Part shown: positions 20,469 to 30,017 of the stretch, piece by piece
Layout: the number at the start of each line of letters is the position of its first letter
Numbering within the stretch: position 1 is the stretch's first letter
Source of the DNA: Streptomyces sp. Ru71
GTDB lineage: Bacteria > Actinomycetota > Actinomycetes > Streptomycetales > Streptomycetaceae
Assembly (NCBI RefSeq): GCF_002920535.1
Contig: NZ_PQSS01000003.1
Span: forward strand, 202,751 to 266,750
DNA length: 64,000 nucleotides
Direction: 5' to 3'
Notes under the pieces: model-generated
Seen by the model: only the letters and a program-made list of their open reading frames with translations
What the model was told of the DNA's origin: nothing
Databases searched by the model: none
Translations under genes and position numbers: made by a program

Positions 20469-21599
20469 TCAGCCGCTGAGGCGCACCGGCATGATCAGGT
20501 ACTTGTAGGCGTCGTCCGCCTCGGCGTCCAGGGCCGGCTTGCCGCTCAGCAGCGCGGGCTTGGTGGACGTCGTGAACGACAGCTGCGCCACCGGGGAGTC
20601 GATCGCGCTCAGGCCGTCCAGCAGGAAGGTCGGGTTGAAGGCGATGGAGATGTCGTCGCCCTCCAGCTGGGCGTCGACCCTTTCCACAGCCTGTGCGTCG
20701 TCGCTGGAGCCGGCCTCCAGGATCAGCACACCCTGCTCGAAGCTGAGGCGCACGGGGGTGTTGCGCTCGGCGACCAGGGCCACACGCTTGACGGCCTCGA
20801 CGAACGGGGCGGTCTCGATCACGGCGACGGAGTTGAACTCGGTCGGGAACAGCGTGCGGTACTTCGGCAGGTCGCCTTCGAGCAGACGGGTCGTGGTCCG
20901 GCGGCCGGCGCCCTCGAAACCGATCAGGCCCTCACCGGCGCCCGAGCCGGACAGCGCCAGCGTGACGCTGTCGCCCGCGCCGAGCGACTTGGCGGTGTCC
21001 AGGAGCGTCTTGGCGGGCACCAGGGCGACCGCGGAGGCGTCCGGGTTCTCCGGCTTCCACAGGAACTCGCGGACCGCGAAGCGGTAGCGGTCGGTGGAGG
21101 CCAGGGTGACCGTGTCGCCCTCGATCTCGATGCGCACACCGGTGAGGACGGGCAGCGTGTCGTCACGGCCGGCGGCGATGGCCACCTGCGAGACGGCGGC
21201 GGCGAAGACCTCGCCGGGCACGGTGCCGGTCGCGTTCGGCATCTGCGGCAGCGCCGGGTACTCCTCCACCGGCAGCGTGTGCAGGGTGAACCGGGACGAT
21301 CCACAGACCACGGTCGCCCGTACACCGTCTGTGGAAATCTCCACCGGCCGGTTGGGCAGCGCACGCGAGATGTCGGCGAGCAGGCGGCCGGAGACCAGGA
21401 CCGTGCCCTCCTCCTCGACCTCGGCCTCGACGCTGACGCGCGCGGAGACCTCGTAGTCGAAGCTCGACAGGCTCAGCTGGCCGTCCTCGGCCTTCAGCAG
21501 CAGGCCGGCGAGGACCGGCGCCGGCGGACGGGCCGGGAGGCTGCGTGCCGCCCAGGCCACTGCCTCCGCGAGTACGTCGCGTTCCACCCGGATCTTCAC
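20469..21599 (-). CDS. dnaN: DNA polymerase III sliding clamp, beta subunit
   Basis: A 376-residue clamp made of three similar domains, starting MKIRVERDVLAEAVAWAARS and ending in the typical IMPVRL. It encircles DNA and tethers polymerase III and other partners. GTG 21599 is chosen because AGGAGG stands about 9 bases upstream; the frame is open 48 codons further but that part is oriC-proximal leader without clamp homology. It is the first gene transcribed away from oriC on this side. Confidence 0.98.
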   Translation of the reverse strand: MKIRVERDVLAEAVAWAARSLPARPPAPVLAGLLLKAEDGQLSLSSFDYEVSARVSVEAEVEEEGTVLVSGRLLADISRALPNRPVEISTDGVRATVVCGSSRFTLHTLPVEEYPALPQMPNATGTVPGEVFAAAVSQVAIAAGRDDTLPVLTGVRIEIEGDTVTLASTDRYRFAVREFLWKPENPDASAVALVPAKTLLDTAKSLGAGDSVTLALSGSGAGEGLIGFEGAGRRTTTRLLEGDLPKYRTLFPTEFNSVAVIETAPFVEAVKRVALVAERNTPVRLSFEQGVLILEAGSSDDAQAVERVDAQLEGDDISIAFNPTFLLDGLSAIDSPVAQLSFTTSTKPALLSGKPALDAEADDAYKYLIMPVRLSG

Positions 21600-22657
21600 C
21601 GTAAGCCGCCTCCTGCTGTTGCCGGCGCTTGTCGCCCTGCTTCGCTTCGTCGTCCGTCTCGGTGTCATCGGCCCCGGGGAGGGGAAGGACACCGGAGACC
21701 AGTCTGACGCACCGCACTGACAGTAGGTGCCTGTCGGGGTCAAGTCGTGACGAGGGGCGGTCGGTCAACCGACAGCGAGTTGTGCACAGGGCCCGCTTCG
21801 AAACGAATTCCGCGCTCTCTATCGTCGTTGGTAGTAGTAGGGCCTGTGGATACCGTGGATAACTTCGTTTTCCCAGCTCAGAGCGGGAATTTTGTCCACG
21901 GGGCCTGTGGGTGGAGGCGGTGGACAACCGGGGCCCTCTGTGGAGAACGGAAAGTTCTGCACACACCGTGCACAGGCTGAGGCGAGTTCTCCCCAGCGGC
22001 GTCCCCAGTTTTACCCGGGTTTCCCACAGCCCAACCCGGCAGCTTCGTGTGACGGCTTTCACTCGACGCGGTGAGAAGGCGCGTCGCCTTGCCGAACAGT
22101 GGACAGACTTGTGGAGAAGCGGGCGATCGCTGGGGACAACCGGGCTCAGCCTGTGGGTTGCCCGTGGACAACTTCGTGCACAGGGTGTGGACCGCCGAGT
22201 TGTCCACACCCTGTGGATCTTCTTCGTCCACGGATCCACAGGCACCTGAGCTGCGCCGATGCCGTTCCCCCAGCCTTCCCTGTGGACACGATCTGGACAA
22301 CTCGGCAGTCCCCAGGATGTGGACGCGAAAAAGTCGCCGAATCTGTGGAGAGAGGCCGTAACCCGGCATCTAATCGAACAAGAGATGACAGATGTACGAC
22401 GGCGGGTGGGGGGCGTTGTCCGGCCGGTACGGGTCTTCGTATGGGTAGCGGAGGCCGGCTGGGGCCTGGGGACGGGGTGATGGCGGGTCCGGGAGGCGCC
22501 GTTCCGCGGGCTGGAGGGCTTGCCGGGGCGCCGTTCCGACGGCCCGGGGTGCCCTTCGCGGGGGCCGGGGCGGCTGTGAGGTCCGTAAACGCCGGAGGGC
22601 GTCCCCGGAGAACCCGGAGACGCCCTCGGACGCGCTCTGAACGGCCGGCTCGGTGCC
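21600..22657. other. oriC: chromosomal replication origin oriC (dnaN-dnaA spacer)
   Basis: The 1058-base spacer holds about twenty DnaA-box-like 9-mers between 21780 and 22352. They include a perfect TTGTCCACA at 22200-22208 and close relatives at 21780, 21845, 21854, 21892, 21919, 21939, 22110, 22131, 22163, 22174, 22186, 22212, 22224, 22232, 22281, 22292, 22318 and 22344. They fall into two groups, 21780-21963 and 22098-22352, separated by about 130 box-poor bases, in both orientations. This matches the known streptomycete oriC, which has many boxes of consensus TTGTCCACA in two clusters. The bases from 22360 to 22590 contain no boxes and no gene. Confidence 0.95.
22594..22629 (-). terminator. 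dnaA terminator
   Basis: GAGGGCGTC pairs with GACGCCCTC, extended by inner CCCGG/CCGGG-type pairing, 30-60 bases after the dnaA stop on the minus strand. It keeps dnaA transcription out of oriC. Confidence 0.75.
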
Positions 22658-24712
22658 TCAGCCGGCCTTGATGCGGTTGGTCAGCTCGGTGACCTGGTTG
22701 TAGATCGAGCGGCGCTCGGCCATCAGATTGCGGATCTTGCGGTCCGCGTGCATCACCGTCGTGTGGTCCCGGCCGCCGAACAGCGCACCGATCTTCGGCA
22801 GCGACAGGTCCGTCAGCTCACGGCACAGGTACATGGCGATCTGGCGGGCCGTGACCAGCGCGCGGCCGCGCGAGGTGCCGCACAGGTCCTCGACCGTGAG
22901 GCCGAAGTAGTCGGCGGTCGCGCTCATGATCGCCGTCGACGTGATCTCGGGCGCCGAGTCCTCGCCGCCGGGGATCAGGTCCTTCAGCACGATCTCCGTC
23001 AGACCCAGGTCCACCGGCTGCCGGTTGAGCGAGGCGAACGCCGTCACCCGGATCAGCGCGCCCTCCAGCTCACGGATGTTCCGCGAGATCCGCGAGGCGA
23101 TGAACTCCAGCACCTCCGGCGGGGCGTTCAGCTGCTCCTGCACCGCCTTCTTGCGCAGGATCGCGATACGCGTCTCCAGCTCGGGCGGCTGCACGTCGGT
23201 GGTCAGGCCCCACTCGAAACGGTTCCTCAGCCGGTCCTCCAGCGTCACCAGCTGCCGGGGCGGCCGGTCACTGGAGAGCACGATCTGCTTGTTGGCGTTG
23301 TGGAGCGTGTTGAAGGTGTGGAAGAACTCCTCCTGCGTCGACTCCTTGTCCGCCAGGAACTGGATGTCGTCGACCAGCAGGATGTCCATCTCGCGGTACC
23401 GCTTGCGGAAGCTGTCGCCCTTGCCGTCGCGGATGGAGTTGATGAACTCGTTGGTGAACTCCTCCGAGCTCACGTACCGCACCCGCGTGCCCGGGTAGAG
23501 GCTGCGCGCGTAGTGCCCGATCGCGTGCAGCAGATGCGTCTTGCCGAGCCCGGACTCGCCGTAGATGAACAGCGGGTTGTACGCCTTCGCGGGTGCCTCG
23601 GCCACGGCCACCGCGGCGGCGTGCGCGAAGCGGTTGGAGGCGCCGATGACGAACGTGTCGAAGAGGTACTTCGGGTTCAGCCGCGCGGTCGGCTCGCCGG
23701 GCCCGGAGGCCGGCGCGGGCTGCGCGGCCAGCGGGCCCGGCGCCCCGGTGGTGGGCAGGTTCGGGCCGACGGGTCCGCCGCGGTGCACATGCCCGGAGCC
23801 GGCCGGCGGCTCGGGCAGCTCACGGCGGCCGCCGTCGCGCTGGTCGTAGTCGCGGTGGTCGCGAGGATCCCGGTGCTCGCGCGGATCACGGGGATCGCGC
23901 GGATCACGAGGGTCGCGGGGGTCGTACTCGCCGCGTGACGGTTCGTAGTCACCGCGTGCCTGGTCGTAGGACGGACGGTCCACCGGCGGGCGGTAGTCCG
24001 CCGACGACGGCGAGGCGTACGGATCCTTCGCCGGCCCACCCGTGGCGTACGGGTCGCTCCCGCCGGGCCCGCCCGAGCCGTACCGGTCCTTGCCGGCGGG
24101 TCCGCCGGAGGCGTACGGGTCGTTGCCCGAGGGGCCGCCCGAGGCGTACAGGTCCCGCTCGGGGAAGCCGAGGCGCTGCTGCTGCCAGCCGTAGTCGTCC
24201 TGGTTGGCGCGCGGCCAGGCACCGGGCTCCGGGCGCTGGTACTCGGACGGGTAGGCGGGCCGAGCGGTGGGGAGCTGGTCACCGGACTCCCCGCGGTGCC
24301 GGCCGTACCCCTCGTACTGGTCGTACTGCGGGGCGGCGGGCAGCTCGGGCTCCTCGTAACGCGGTTCCTCGTAACGAGGCTCCTCGTAGCGCGGCTGCGA
24401 CGGGGCGGGCGGCGCGGCGGGGGCCGGGGGCTCGCCCGCCGAGTCGTCGACGGTGATCGCGATCCGGATCGGCCGGCCGCACTCGCGGCTCAGCGTCTCG
24501 CTGACGATCGGCGCGAGACGGCCCTCCAGGACGTTCTTCGCGAACTCGTTCGGCACGGCGAGCAGGGCCGTGTCGGCGACCAGCGCCAGCGGCTGGGTGC
24601 GCCGGATCCAGTGCTCGTCCTTGGCCTCGACCCCCTGGCCGCGTCCCTCGCCGAGGAGCTGCTCCAGTACGCGTGGCCACACTGCGGCAAGATCGGCAGG
24701 TACGTCAGCCAC
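22658..24712 (-). CDS. dnaA: chromosomal replication initiator DnaA
   Basis: A 684-residue initiator that binds oriC boxes and melts the origin. Domain I is about 1-90. Domain II is very long (about 95-340), acidic and proline-rich, with DPYASGG-type and Arg-Asp-Pro repeats. Domain III (AAA+) has Walker [10 protein letters not shown] at about 385 and Walker [11 protein letters not shown]. Domain IV carries the box-binding motif [18 protein letters not shown] 24712 gives the usual [20 protein letters not shown] start; longer frames have no support. Long domain II is typical of Streptomyces DnaA. Confidence 0.98.
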   Translation of the reverse strand: MADVPADLAAVWPRVLEQLLGEGRGQGVEAKDEHWIRRTQPLALVADTALLAVPNEFAKNVLEGRLAPIVSETLSRECGRPIRIAITVDDSAGEPPAPAAPPAPSQPRYEEPRYEEPRYEEPELPAAPQYDQYEGYGRHRGESGDQLPTARPAYPSEYQRPEPGAWPRANQDDYGWQQQRLGFPERDLYASGGPSGNDPYASGGPAGKDRYGSGGPGGSDPYATGGPAKDPYASPSSADYRPPVDRPSYDQARGDYEPSRGEYDPRDPRDPRDPRDPREHRDPRDHRDYDQRDGGRRELPEPPAGSGHVHRGGPVGPNLPTTGAPGPLAAQPAPASGPGEPTARLNPKYLFDTFVIGASNRFAHAAAVAVAEAPAKAYNPLFIYGESGLGKTHLLHAIGHYARSLYPGTRVRYVSSEEFTNEFINSIRDGKGDSFRKRYREMDILLVDDIQFLADKESTQEEFFHTFNTLHNANKQIVLSSDRPPRQLVTLEDRLRNRFEWGLTTDVQPPELETRIAILRKKAVQEQLNAPPEVLEFIASRISRNIRELEGALIRVTAFASLNRQPVDLGLTEIVLKDLIPGGEDSAPEITSTAIMSATADYFGLTVEDLCGTSRGRALVTARQIAMYLCRELTDLSLPKIGALFGGRDHTTVMHADRKIRNLMAERRSIYNQVTELTNRIKAG

Positions 24713-24849
24713 AGGGCACGCTCTCTCATGGTGTCCCTCGAACGTGTGGTTCGGGGACGGGTCGGGATGTGAATCGGGTGGTTGAGGGGACAAGGGAACG
24801 AATCGGAGTCCAGCCACGGTAGTCAGCGCGGCGGGTACGGTTCAAGTTG

Positions 24850-24870
24850 TTGTCCCCAGGCTGTGGACAA
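24850..24870. promoter_or_regulatory. two DnaA boxes in the dnaA-rpmH promoter region
   Basis: TTGTCCCCA (one change) at 24850-24858 and TGTGGACAA (perfect, opposite orientation) at 24862-24870 lie about 140-160 bases upstream of the dnaA start. Two opposed boxes before dnaA are known to mediate autoregulation in Streptomyces. The rest of the 397-base divergent spacer (24713-25109) holds the rpmH promoter and nothing coding. Confidence 0.8.
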
Positions 24871-24892
24871 GTGTCTCCCGGTGACCGTCGGT

Positions 24893-24922
24893 TTGACCGG
24901 ATGGCGTAGTCCCGCGTACCGT
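24893..24922 (+). promoter_or_regulatory. candidate rpmH promoter
   Basis: TTGACC at 24893-24898 and TACCGT at 24917-24922 are separated by 18 bases, a good fit to the vegetative HrdB consensus. It lies 190 bases before rpmH. Confidence 0.55.
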
Positions 24923-25109
24923 AACCAGGTCGAGTTGTCGATGGCTGCTGCCGCCTGCCTCCGATGGGCACAGATCACGTCCCCGCCAGTTGGGGGTGAA
25001 CCGGTGATCGGAAAGCGGTGCACTCGGGCGTAACGCGAGCTACTCGTGGGCGCACGGTGACAGCCAGGACGGCACCCCGCCAACCCCGATTTCTTTCTGG
25101 AGCCCCCGA

Positions 25110-25247
25110 GTGAGCAAGCGCACCTTCCAGCCGAACAACCGTCGTCGCGCGAAGACCCACGGCTTCCGGCTGCGTATGCGCACCCGTGCCGGCCGCGCGA
25201 TTCTCGCGTCCCGCCGTAGCAAGGGTCGCGCCCGCCTGTCCGCCTGA
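25110..25247 (+). CDS. rpmH: 50S ribosomal protein L34
   Basis: A 45-residue, very basic protein starting with GTG and reading [20 protein letters not shown], then [20 protein letters not shown]. This is a complete L34 of the large ribosomal subunit. TGGAG precedes the start by about 10 bases. It is divergent from dnaA and followed after 21 bases by rnpA, the near-universal bacterial order. Confidence 0.98.
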   Translation: MSKRTFQPNNRRRAKTHGFRLRMRTRAGRAILASRRSKGRARLSA

Positions 25248-25268
25248 TCCCGATCAGGTCATGACGTC

Positions 25269-25640
25269 GTGCTGCCCACCGAGAACCGGCTGAGGCGGCG
25301 CGAGGACTTCGCGACCGCGGTACGACGAGGCCGCCGGGCCGGCCGCCCGCTTCTCGTCGTCCATCTTCGCAGCGGTGCCACGGACCCGCACGCGCCAGGG
25401 GAGAGCGCTCCCCCGACGCGTGCGGGTTTCGTCGTGAGCAAGGCCATCGGCGGCGCGGTCGTGCGCAACAAGGTGAAGCGCAGGCTTCGCCATCTGATGC
25501 GCGACCGGGTCACCCTGCTGCCCCCCGGTAGCCTGGTAGTCGTACGAGCGCTGCCCGGTGCGGGTGACGCCGACCATGCACAGCTGGCCCGAGACCTGGA
25601 CGCCGCTCTCCAGCGGCTGCTGGGAGGGGGCGCGCGATGA
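25269..25640 (+). CDS. rnpA: ribonuclease P protein component
   Basis: A 123-residue basic protein that binds the RNase P RNA and helps mature tRNA 5' ends. The RNR signature reads [16 protein letters not shown], and [16 protein letters not shown] precedes it. The start [20 protein letters not shown] is typical. Its stop overlaps the yidD start (ATGA). Confidence 0.97.
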   Translation: MLPTENRLRRREDFATAVRRGRRAGRPLLVVHLRSGATDPHAPGESAPPTRAGFVVSKAIGGAVVRNKVKRRLRHLMRDRVTLLPPGSLVVVRALPGAGDADHAQLARDLDAALQRLLGGGAR

Positions 25641-25990
25641 AGTACCCACTGCTGGCCCTGATCAAGCTCTACCAGTGGACGATCAGTCCACTGCTCGGGC
25701 CGGTGTGCAAGTACTACCCGTCGTGCTCCCACTACGGCTACACGGCGATCGACCGGCACGGTGCGATCAAGGGAACGGCACTCACGGCCTGGCGCATCCT
25801 GCGGTGCAATCCGTGGTCGCCAGGCGGTGTGGACCATGTTCCGCCGCGCAAGCGCCCGCGGTGGCACGAAATGCTGCGTGACGCCTGGCGTGCACGCAGG
25901 GGCGGGCCTTCCGCCGCCGAACCGGCCACCGACGGGGAGATCCCTTCGAGCCCGGCCGCAGAGACCTCGCCCCATGCCCAAGGAGCATGA
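25637..25990 (+). CDS. yidD: membrane protein insertion efficiency factor YidD
   Basis: A 117-residue protein with the compact YidD core: [35 protein letters not shown] and [17 protein letters not shown]. It is thought to assist membrane insertion by YidC. Beyond residue 75 there is a Pro/Ala-rich tail not needed for family membership. It overlaps rnpA by four bases and ends 3 bases before yidC, so the four genes are translationally linked. Confidence 0.96.
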   Translation: MKYPLLALIKLYQWTISPLLGPVCKYYPSCSHYGYTAIDRHGAIKGTALTAWRILRCNPWSPGGVDHVPPRKRPRWHEMLRDAWRARRGGPSAAEPATDGEIPSSPAAETSPHAQGA

Positions 25991-25993
25991 TTA

Positions 25994-27316
25994 GTGGACA
26001 CGATTGCCAGCCTCTTCAGTTTCATCACCTGGCCCGTCTCCTGGGTCATCGTCCAGTTCCACAAGGTGTACGGGGCGATCTTCGGGCCTGACACCGGGTG
26101 GGCCTGGGGCCTGTCCATCGTGTCCCTGGTGATCCTGATCCGCATCTGCCTGATCCCGCTCTTCGTGAAGCAGATCAAGGCGACGCGCGCGATGCAGACG
26201 CTCCAGCCGGAGATGAAGAAGATCCAGGAGCGCTACAAGAACGACCGGCAGCGTCAGTCCGAAGAGATGATGAAGCTGTACAAGGAGACGGGTACCAACC
26301 CGCTCTCCTCGTGCCTTCCCATCCTCGCCCAGTCGCCGTTCTTCTTCGCCCTGTACCACGTGCTCAACGGCATCGCGACGGGCAAGACGATCGGCGTCAT
26401 CGACGATCAGCTGCTCGAAAGCGCCCGTAAGGCGCACATCTTCGGGGCCCCGCTCGCCGCGAAGTTCATGGACAGCGAGGAGAAGGTCGCGGCGCTCGGC
26501 GCCACGCTGACCGACGTCCGGGTCGTCACCGCGATCATGATCGTCCTGATGTCGTTCTCGCAGTTCTACACGCAGCGACAGCTGATGACGAAGAACGTCG
26601 ACACCACGGTGAAGACGCCGTTCATGCAGCAGCAGAAGATGCTGATGTACGTCTTCCCGGTCATGTTCGCCGTCTTCGGCATCAACTTCCCGGTCGGTGT
26701 CCTCGTCTACTGGCTGACCACCAACGTGTGGACCATGGGCCAGCAGATGTACGTCATCCACAACAACCCGACCCCGGGTTCCAAGGCCCAGGCCGCCTAC
26801 CTGGAGCGCCTGTACAAGCACGTCACGCACCACGGCAAGGTCGGCCGTCGCCGGGACAAGGTCATCATCAAGGCCATCGTCGCCAAGGGCCGCGACCGCA
26901 ACGAGTTCGAGCGCAAGTTCATCAACGGCCTGAACAAGGTCGGCCTGGCCGCCCAGGCCGACGGCACGGTGATCCGCGGCGAGAGCCAGACGGCCACTCT
27001 GACCGAGGACGGCACGCCCACCAGCACGACCGGTGCGCCCAAGCGTCAGCAGCCCAAGCGCCAGTCCAAGGCCCAGCGCCAGTCCGGCGCGGCGAAGGCG
27101 GCCGGTGAGTCGTCGAGCGACGCTTCCTCCGACGCCACCGACTCCGCGGGCCCTTCCGGCTCGACGTCGCTGAGCAAGTCCGACCAGCCGGAGGACGCCA
27201 AGCCCGCCGGCGCCGCCAAGAAGGCCGCCTCGAAGCCGGGCTCCGGCACCCGCAGCAAGGCCCAGTCCGGCCAGCGCAAGGGTCCGCAGCGGCCCAAGTC
27301 CCCGTCCAAGAAGTAA
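25994..27316 (+). CDS. yidC: membrane protein insertase YidC/OxaI
   Basis: A 440-residue insertase with no large periplasmic P1 domain, as usual in Gram-positives. The first span is followed by the groove segment [20 protein letters not shown] with conserved Arg, the cytoplasmic hairpin [20 protein letters not shown], and further spans ([50 protein letters not shown]). The last 120 residues are a Lys/Ser/Ala/Pro-rich tail that may contact the ribosome. Start GTG 25994. Confidence 0.97.
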   Translation: MDTIASLFSFITWPVSWVIVQFHKVYGAIFGPDTGWAWGLSIVSLVILIRICLIPLFVKQIKATRAMQTLQPEMKKIQERYKNDRQRQSEEMMKLYKETGTNPLSSCLPILAQSPFFFALYHVLNGIATGKTIGVIDDQLLESARKAHIFGAPLAAKFMDSEEKVAALGATLTDVRVVTAIMIVLMSFSQFYTQRQLMTKNVDTTVKTPFMQQQKMLMYVFPVMFAVFGINFPVGVLVYWLTTNVWTMGQQMYVIHNNPTPGSKAQAAYLERLYKHVTHHGKVGRRRDKVIIKAIVAKGRDRNEFERKFINGLNKVGLAAQADGTVIRGESQTATLTEDGTPTSTTGAPKRQQPKRQSKAQRQSGAAKAAGESSSDASSDATDSAGPSGSTSLSKSDQPEDAKPAGAAKKAASKPGSGTRSKAQSGQRKGPQRPKSPSKK

Positions 27317-27331
27317 GAAGGAGCCCATCCC

Positions 27332-27844
27332 GTGACGGAAGGCACCACCTCCGCCGCTGCCGAGGGTGCAGACACCCTGACCCGCCTGGAGCAGGAGGGC
27401 GAGATCGCGGCGGACTACCTTGAGGGTCTGCTGGACATCGCCGACCTCGACGGCGACATCGACATGGATGTCGAGGGCGACCGGGCCTCCGTGTCGATCA
27501 TCAGCGACACGGGCAGCCGCGACCTGCAGAAGCTGGTCGGCCGGGACGGCGAGGTGCTTGAGGCGCTGCAGGAGCTGACGCGGCTGGCCGTGCACCGGGA
27601 GACCGGCGACCGCAGCCGGCTGATGCTGGACATCGCCGGCTACCGCGCCAAGAAGCGCTCCGAGCTGTCCGAGCTGGGCGCCAAGGCCGCAGCCGAGGTC
27701 CGGAGCAGCGGTGAGGCCAAGCGGCTCAAGCCGATGACCCCGTTCGAGCGGAAGGTCGTCCACGACGCGGTGAAGGCCGCGGGCCTGCGCAGCGAGTCCG
27801 AGGGCGAGGAGCCGCAGCGCTTCGTCGTCGTCCTGCCCAACTGA
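27332..27844 (+). CDS. khpB: KH/R3H RNA-binding protein (Jag/KhpB)
   Basis: A 170-residue single-stranded nucleic-acid-binding protein. An acidic N-terminus (LDIADLDGDIDMDVEGDRAS) precedes a KH domain with the GxxG loop VGRDGEVLEALQELTRLAV, then a C-terminal R3H domain with the Arg-x3-His motif in PFERKVVHDAVKAAG. KhpB proteins bind RNA and affect cell elongation and division in Gram-positives. It lies 15 bases after yidC and before a clear hairpin terminator. Confidence 0.95.
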   Translation: MTEGTTSAAAEGADTLTRLEQEGEIAADYLEGLLDIADLDGDIDMDVEGDRASVSIISDTGSRDLQKLVGRDGEVLEALQELTRLAVHRETGDRSRLMLDIAGYRAKKRSELSELGAKAAAEVRSSGEAKRLKPMTPFERKVVHDAVKAAGLRSESEGEEPQRFVVVLPN

Positions 27845-27865
27845 CGTCGATACGTACGTCACTCC

Positions 27866-27892
27866 GGCCCCGTCTGGTGCGCAGACGGGGCC
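27866..27892 (+). terminator. terminator of the rpmH-khpB operon
   Basis: GGCCCCGTCTG and CAGACGGGGCC form an 11-bp perfect stem around a 5-base loop, 21 bases after the khpB stop. Confidence 0.8.
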
Positions 27893-27961
27893 GATCTTTG
27901 TCAGCCTGTAGTTCTGGTGGTCGGCGCGGTGGCGCTGATGCGGTACGGAAGGACGGTCCCC

Positions 27962-28678
27962 GTGACGGAGGCAGCGGAGCTCCCCCCTGCGCCCGAGCAG
28001 GCGCGCGACGTATTCGGTGATCGCTTCACGGATGCGGTCCGATACGCCGAGCTCCTGGCCGAGGCCGGTGTGCGGCGAGGGCTCATCGGTCCCCGGGAGG
28101 TGCCGCGTCTGTGGGAGCGGCACCTGCTGAACTGTGCCGTGCTCTCGGAGGTCGTGCCCGAGGGCGTGACCGTGTGCGACGTCGGCTCCGGAGCGGGGCT
28201 GCCCGGTATCCCGCTGGCGCTCGTCCGGGACGACATCAAGATCACGCTGCTGGAGCCGCTGCTGCGGCGCACCACCTTCCTCACCGAGGTCGTGGAACTG
28301 CTCGGGCTCGACCATGTCACCGTCGTGCGCGGCCGCGCCGAGGAGGTCATGGGCAAGCTGCCGCCCGTCCATGTGGTCACGGCCCGTGCGGTCGCACCGC
28401 TGGACCGGCTCGCCACCTGGGGCATCCCTCTGCTGCGTCCCTACGGCGAGATGCTCGCGCTCAAGGGCGACACCGCGGAGGAGGAGCTGAAGGCGGCAGC
28501 CACCGCACTGAGCAAGCTGGGTGCGGTGGAGACGTCGATCCTCCAGGTCGGTGAGGGCGTGGTGGATCCCCTGTCGACCGTGGTGCGCGTCGAGGTGGGG
28601 GAGAGCCCCGGCGGGGTGCGGTTCGCGGCGAAGAGGGCCAAGGCCGCGCGGACGGGTCGGGCACGTCGGCGGCGCTGA
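27962..28678 (+). CDS. rsmG: 16S rRNA (guanine-N7)-methyltransferase RsmG
   Basis: A 238-residue SAM-dependent enzyme (GidB) that methylates G527 of 16S rRNA; loss gives low-level streptomycin resistance and altered antibiotic production in Streptomyces. The SAM motif is VCDVGSGAGLPGIPLALVR, with the second acidic strand ITLLEPLLRRTTFL and VVTARAVAPLDRL further on. GTG 27962 is chosen for AAGGA upstream; an earlier start at 27917 would add 15 residues before the conserved part. The tail is basic (RTGRARRRR). Confidence 0.96.
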   Translation: MTEAAELPPAPEQARDVFGDRFTDAVRYAELLAEAGVRRGLIGPREVPRLWERHLLNCAVLSEVVPEGVTVCDVGSGAGLPGIPLALVRDDIKITLLEPLLRRTTFLTEVVELLGLDHVTVVRGRAEEVMGKLPPVHVVTARAVAPLDRLATWGIPLLRPYGEMLALKGDTAEEELKAAATALSKLGAVETSILQVGEGVVDPLSTVVRVEVGESPGGVRFAAKRAKAARTGRARRRR

Positions 28679-28771
28679 TCGCTTCTGACGGCCAGGCGTA
28701 CTCCACACAAGCTGCCCGGCCTACGCATGACGGAGTGTCGCGGCGGTTCGGCCCCAGGCGCTGTGCATCGT

Positions 28772-28785
28772 GTTTCACGTGAAAC
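28772..28785. promoter_or_regulatory. parS centromere site
   Basis: Perfect GTTTCACGTGAAAC, binding site of ParB, in the spacer between rsmG and parA. Confidence 0.97.
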
Positions 28786-28880
28786 GTCGCTCACTGCTGC
28801 ACGGCATCATCAGTCGGGGCCGCGCTGCGGCCGAACCCCGCGACCGTAAGCCCCTCGGTTCACTCGATGAGGGAACGGAG

Positions 28881-28907
28881 TTGTCCACAGAGGTGGATTT
28901 CTCCACA
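28881..28907. promoter_or_regulatory. two DnaA boxes upstream of parA
   Basis: TTGTCCACA (perfect) at 28881-28889 and TTCTCCACA at 28899-28907, same orientation, 18 bases apart. They lie in the parA upstream region between the parS sites at 28772 and 29070. Confidence 0.65.
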
Positions 28908-28943
28908 GAAGACCAGACCTCACTGGTTCACGACCCCGAAGGC

Positions 28944-30017
28944 ATGCGAGGCTCTGTTCATTGCGAGCCTGAAGTCGAGGAGAGTGAATCCTTGCGGTCC
29001 GACGCCAACATCGCGGGACCGATGACCGATCCGGTCCCCGGTCCCCGTACTGAGTCGTTGGGGGAGGATGTTTCACGTGAAACACCGCCCCCCATGGACG
29101 ACACTCCGATCGGTCGTGCTGCCCAACTGGCGGTAGAGGCTCTTGGCCGCGCCGGCGAAGGTCTGCCGCGACCCGAGCAGACCCGTGTGATCGTGGTCGC
29201 CAACCAGAAGGGCGGCGTCGGCAAGACGACGACGACCGTCAACCTTGCCGCCTCGCTGGCTCTCCACGGCGGCCGAGTGCTGGTGATCGACCTCGATCCG
29301 CAGGGCAACGCTTCCACCGCGCTGGGCATCGACCATCACGCGGAAGTCCCTTCCATCTACGACGTGTTGGTCGACAGCAGGCCGCTCGCCGAGGTCGTGC
29401 AGCCGGTCCCCGATGTCGAGGGCCTCTTCTGCGCCCCGGCCACCATCGATCTGGCCGGTGCCGAGATCGAGCTGGTGTCCCTGGTGGCGCGAGAGAGCCG
29501 GCTCCAGCGGGCGATCCAGGCGTACGAGCAGCCGCTGGACTACATCCTCATCGACTGCCCGCCCTCGCTGGGCCTGCTGACGGTGAACGCGCTCGTCGCG
29601 GGCCAGGAGGTCCTGATCCCCATTCAGTGCGAGTACTACGCGCTGGAGGGCCTGGGCCAACTGCTGCGCAACGTCGACCTGGTGCGGGGCCACCTCAACC
29701 CCACGCTGCATGTGTCGACCATCCTGCTCACCATGTACGACGGCCGGACGCGCCTGGCGTCCCAGGTCGCCGAAGAGGTGCGCACCCACTTCGGTGACGA
29801 GGTGCTGCGGACGAGCATTCCCCGCTCGGTCCGTATCTCCGAGGCACCGAGCTACGGGCAGACGGTTCTGACCTACGATCCGGGGTCGAGCGGTGCCCTG
29901 TCCTATCTTGAGGCGGCACGAGAGATCGCGCTGAGGGGCGTCGGCGTCAGCTATGAGGCTGCGCACGCCCACATCGGCGCACAGAGCAATCCGAACATGG
30001 TGGAGGGGATTCAGTGA
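28944..30017 (+). CDS. parA: chromosome partitioning ATPase ParA
   Basis: A Walker-type ATPase that forms filaments and, with ParB-parS, positions origins; in Streptomyces it matters in sporulation and at the hyphal tip. The deviant Walker A NQKGGVGKTTTTVNLAASLA lies at about residues 87-106 for this start, Walker A' VLVIDLDPQGNAST next, and Walker B YILIDCPPSLGLLTVNA. The start is uncertain: ATG 28944 (357 residues), 29022 and 29094 are all in frame, none with a strong ribosome site. Conserved sequence begins near 29094. A parS at 29070-29083 would be translated as VSRET. Confidence 0.93.
   Translation: MRGSVHCEPEVEESESLRSDANIAGPMTDPVPGPRTESLGEDVSRETPPPMDDTPIGRAAQLAVEALGRAGEGLPRPEQTRVIVVANQKGGVGKTTTTVNLAASLALHGGRVLVIDLDPQGNASTALGIDHHAEVPSIYDVLVDSRPLAEVVQPVPDVEGLFCAPATIDLAGAEIELVSLVARESRLQRAIQAYEQPLDYILIDCPPSLGLLTVNALVAGQEVLIPIQCEYYALEGLGQLLRNVDLVRGHLNPTLHVSTILLTMYDGRTRLASQVAEEVRTHFGDEVLRTSIPRSVRISEAPSYGQTVLTYDPGSSGALSYLEAAREIALRGVGVSYEAAHAHIGAQSNPNMVEGIQ
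29070..29083. promoter_or_regulatory. parS site in the parA 5' region
   Basis: Perfect GTTTCACGTGAAAC 11 bases before ATG 29094. It is inside the coding region if parA starts at 28944 or 29022, upstream of it if 29094 is used. Confidence 0.97.

Noticed and set aside
25991..28708. Long minus-strand frame (905 codons) opposite yidC-khpB-rsmG
   Set aside because: It spans three certain genes on the other strand and their terminator; composition is that of a shadow frame.
28770..28943. Extension of parA upstream to an in-frame start at 28770
   Set aside because: The extension begins inside a parS site, covers two DnaA boxes, has poor third-position GC and no conserved sequence, so it is more likely control DNA.
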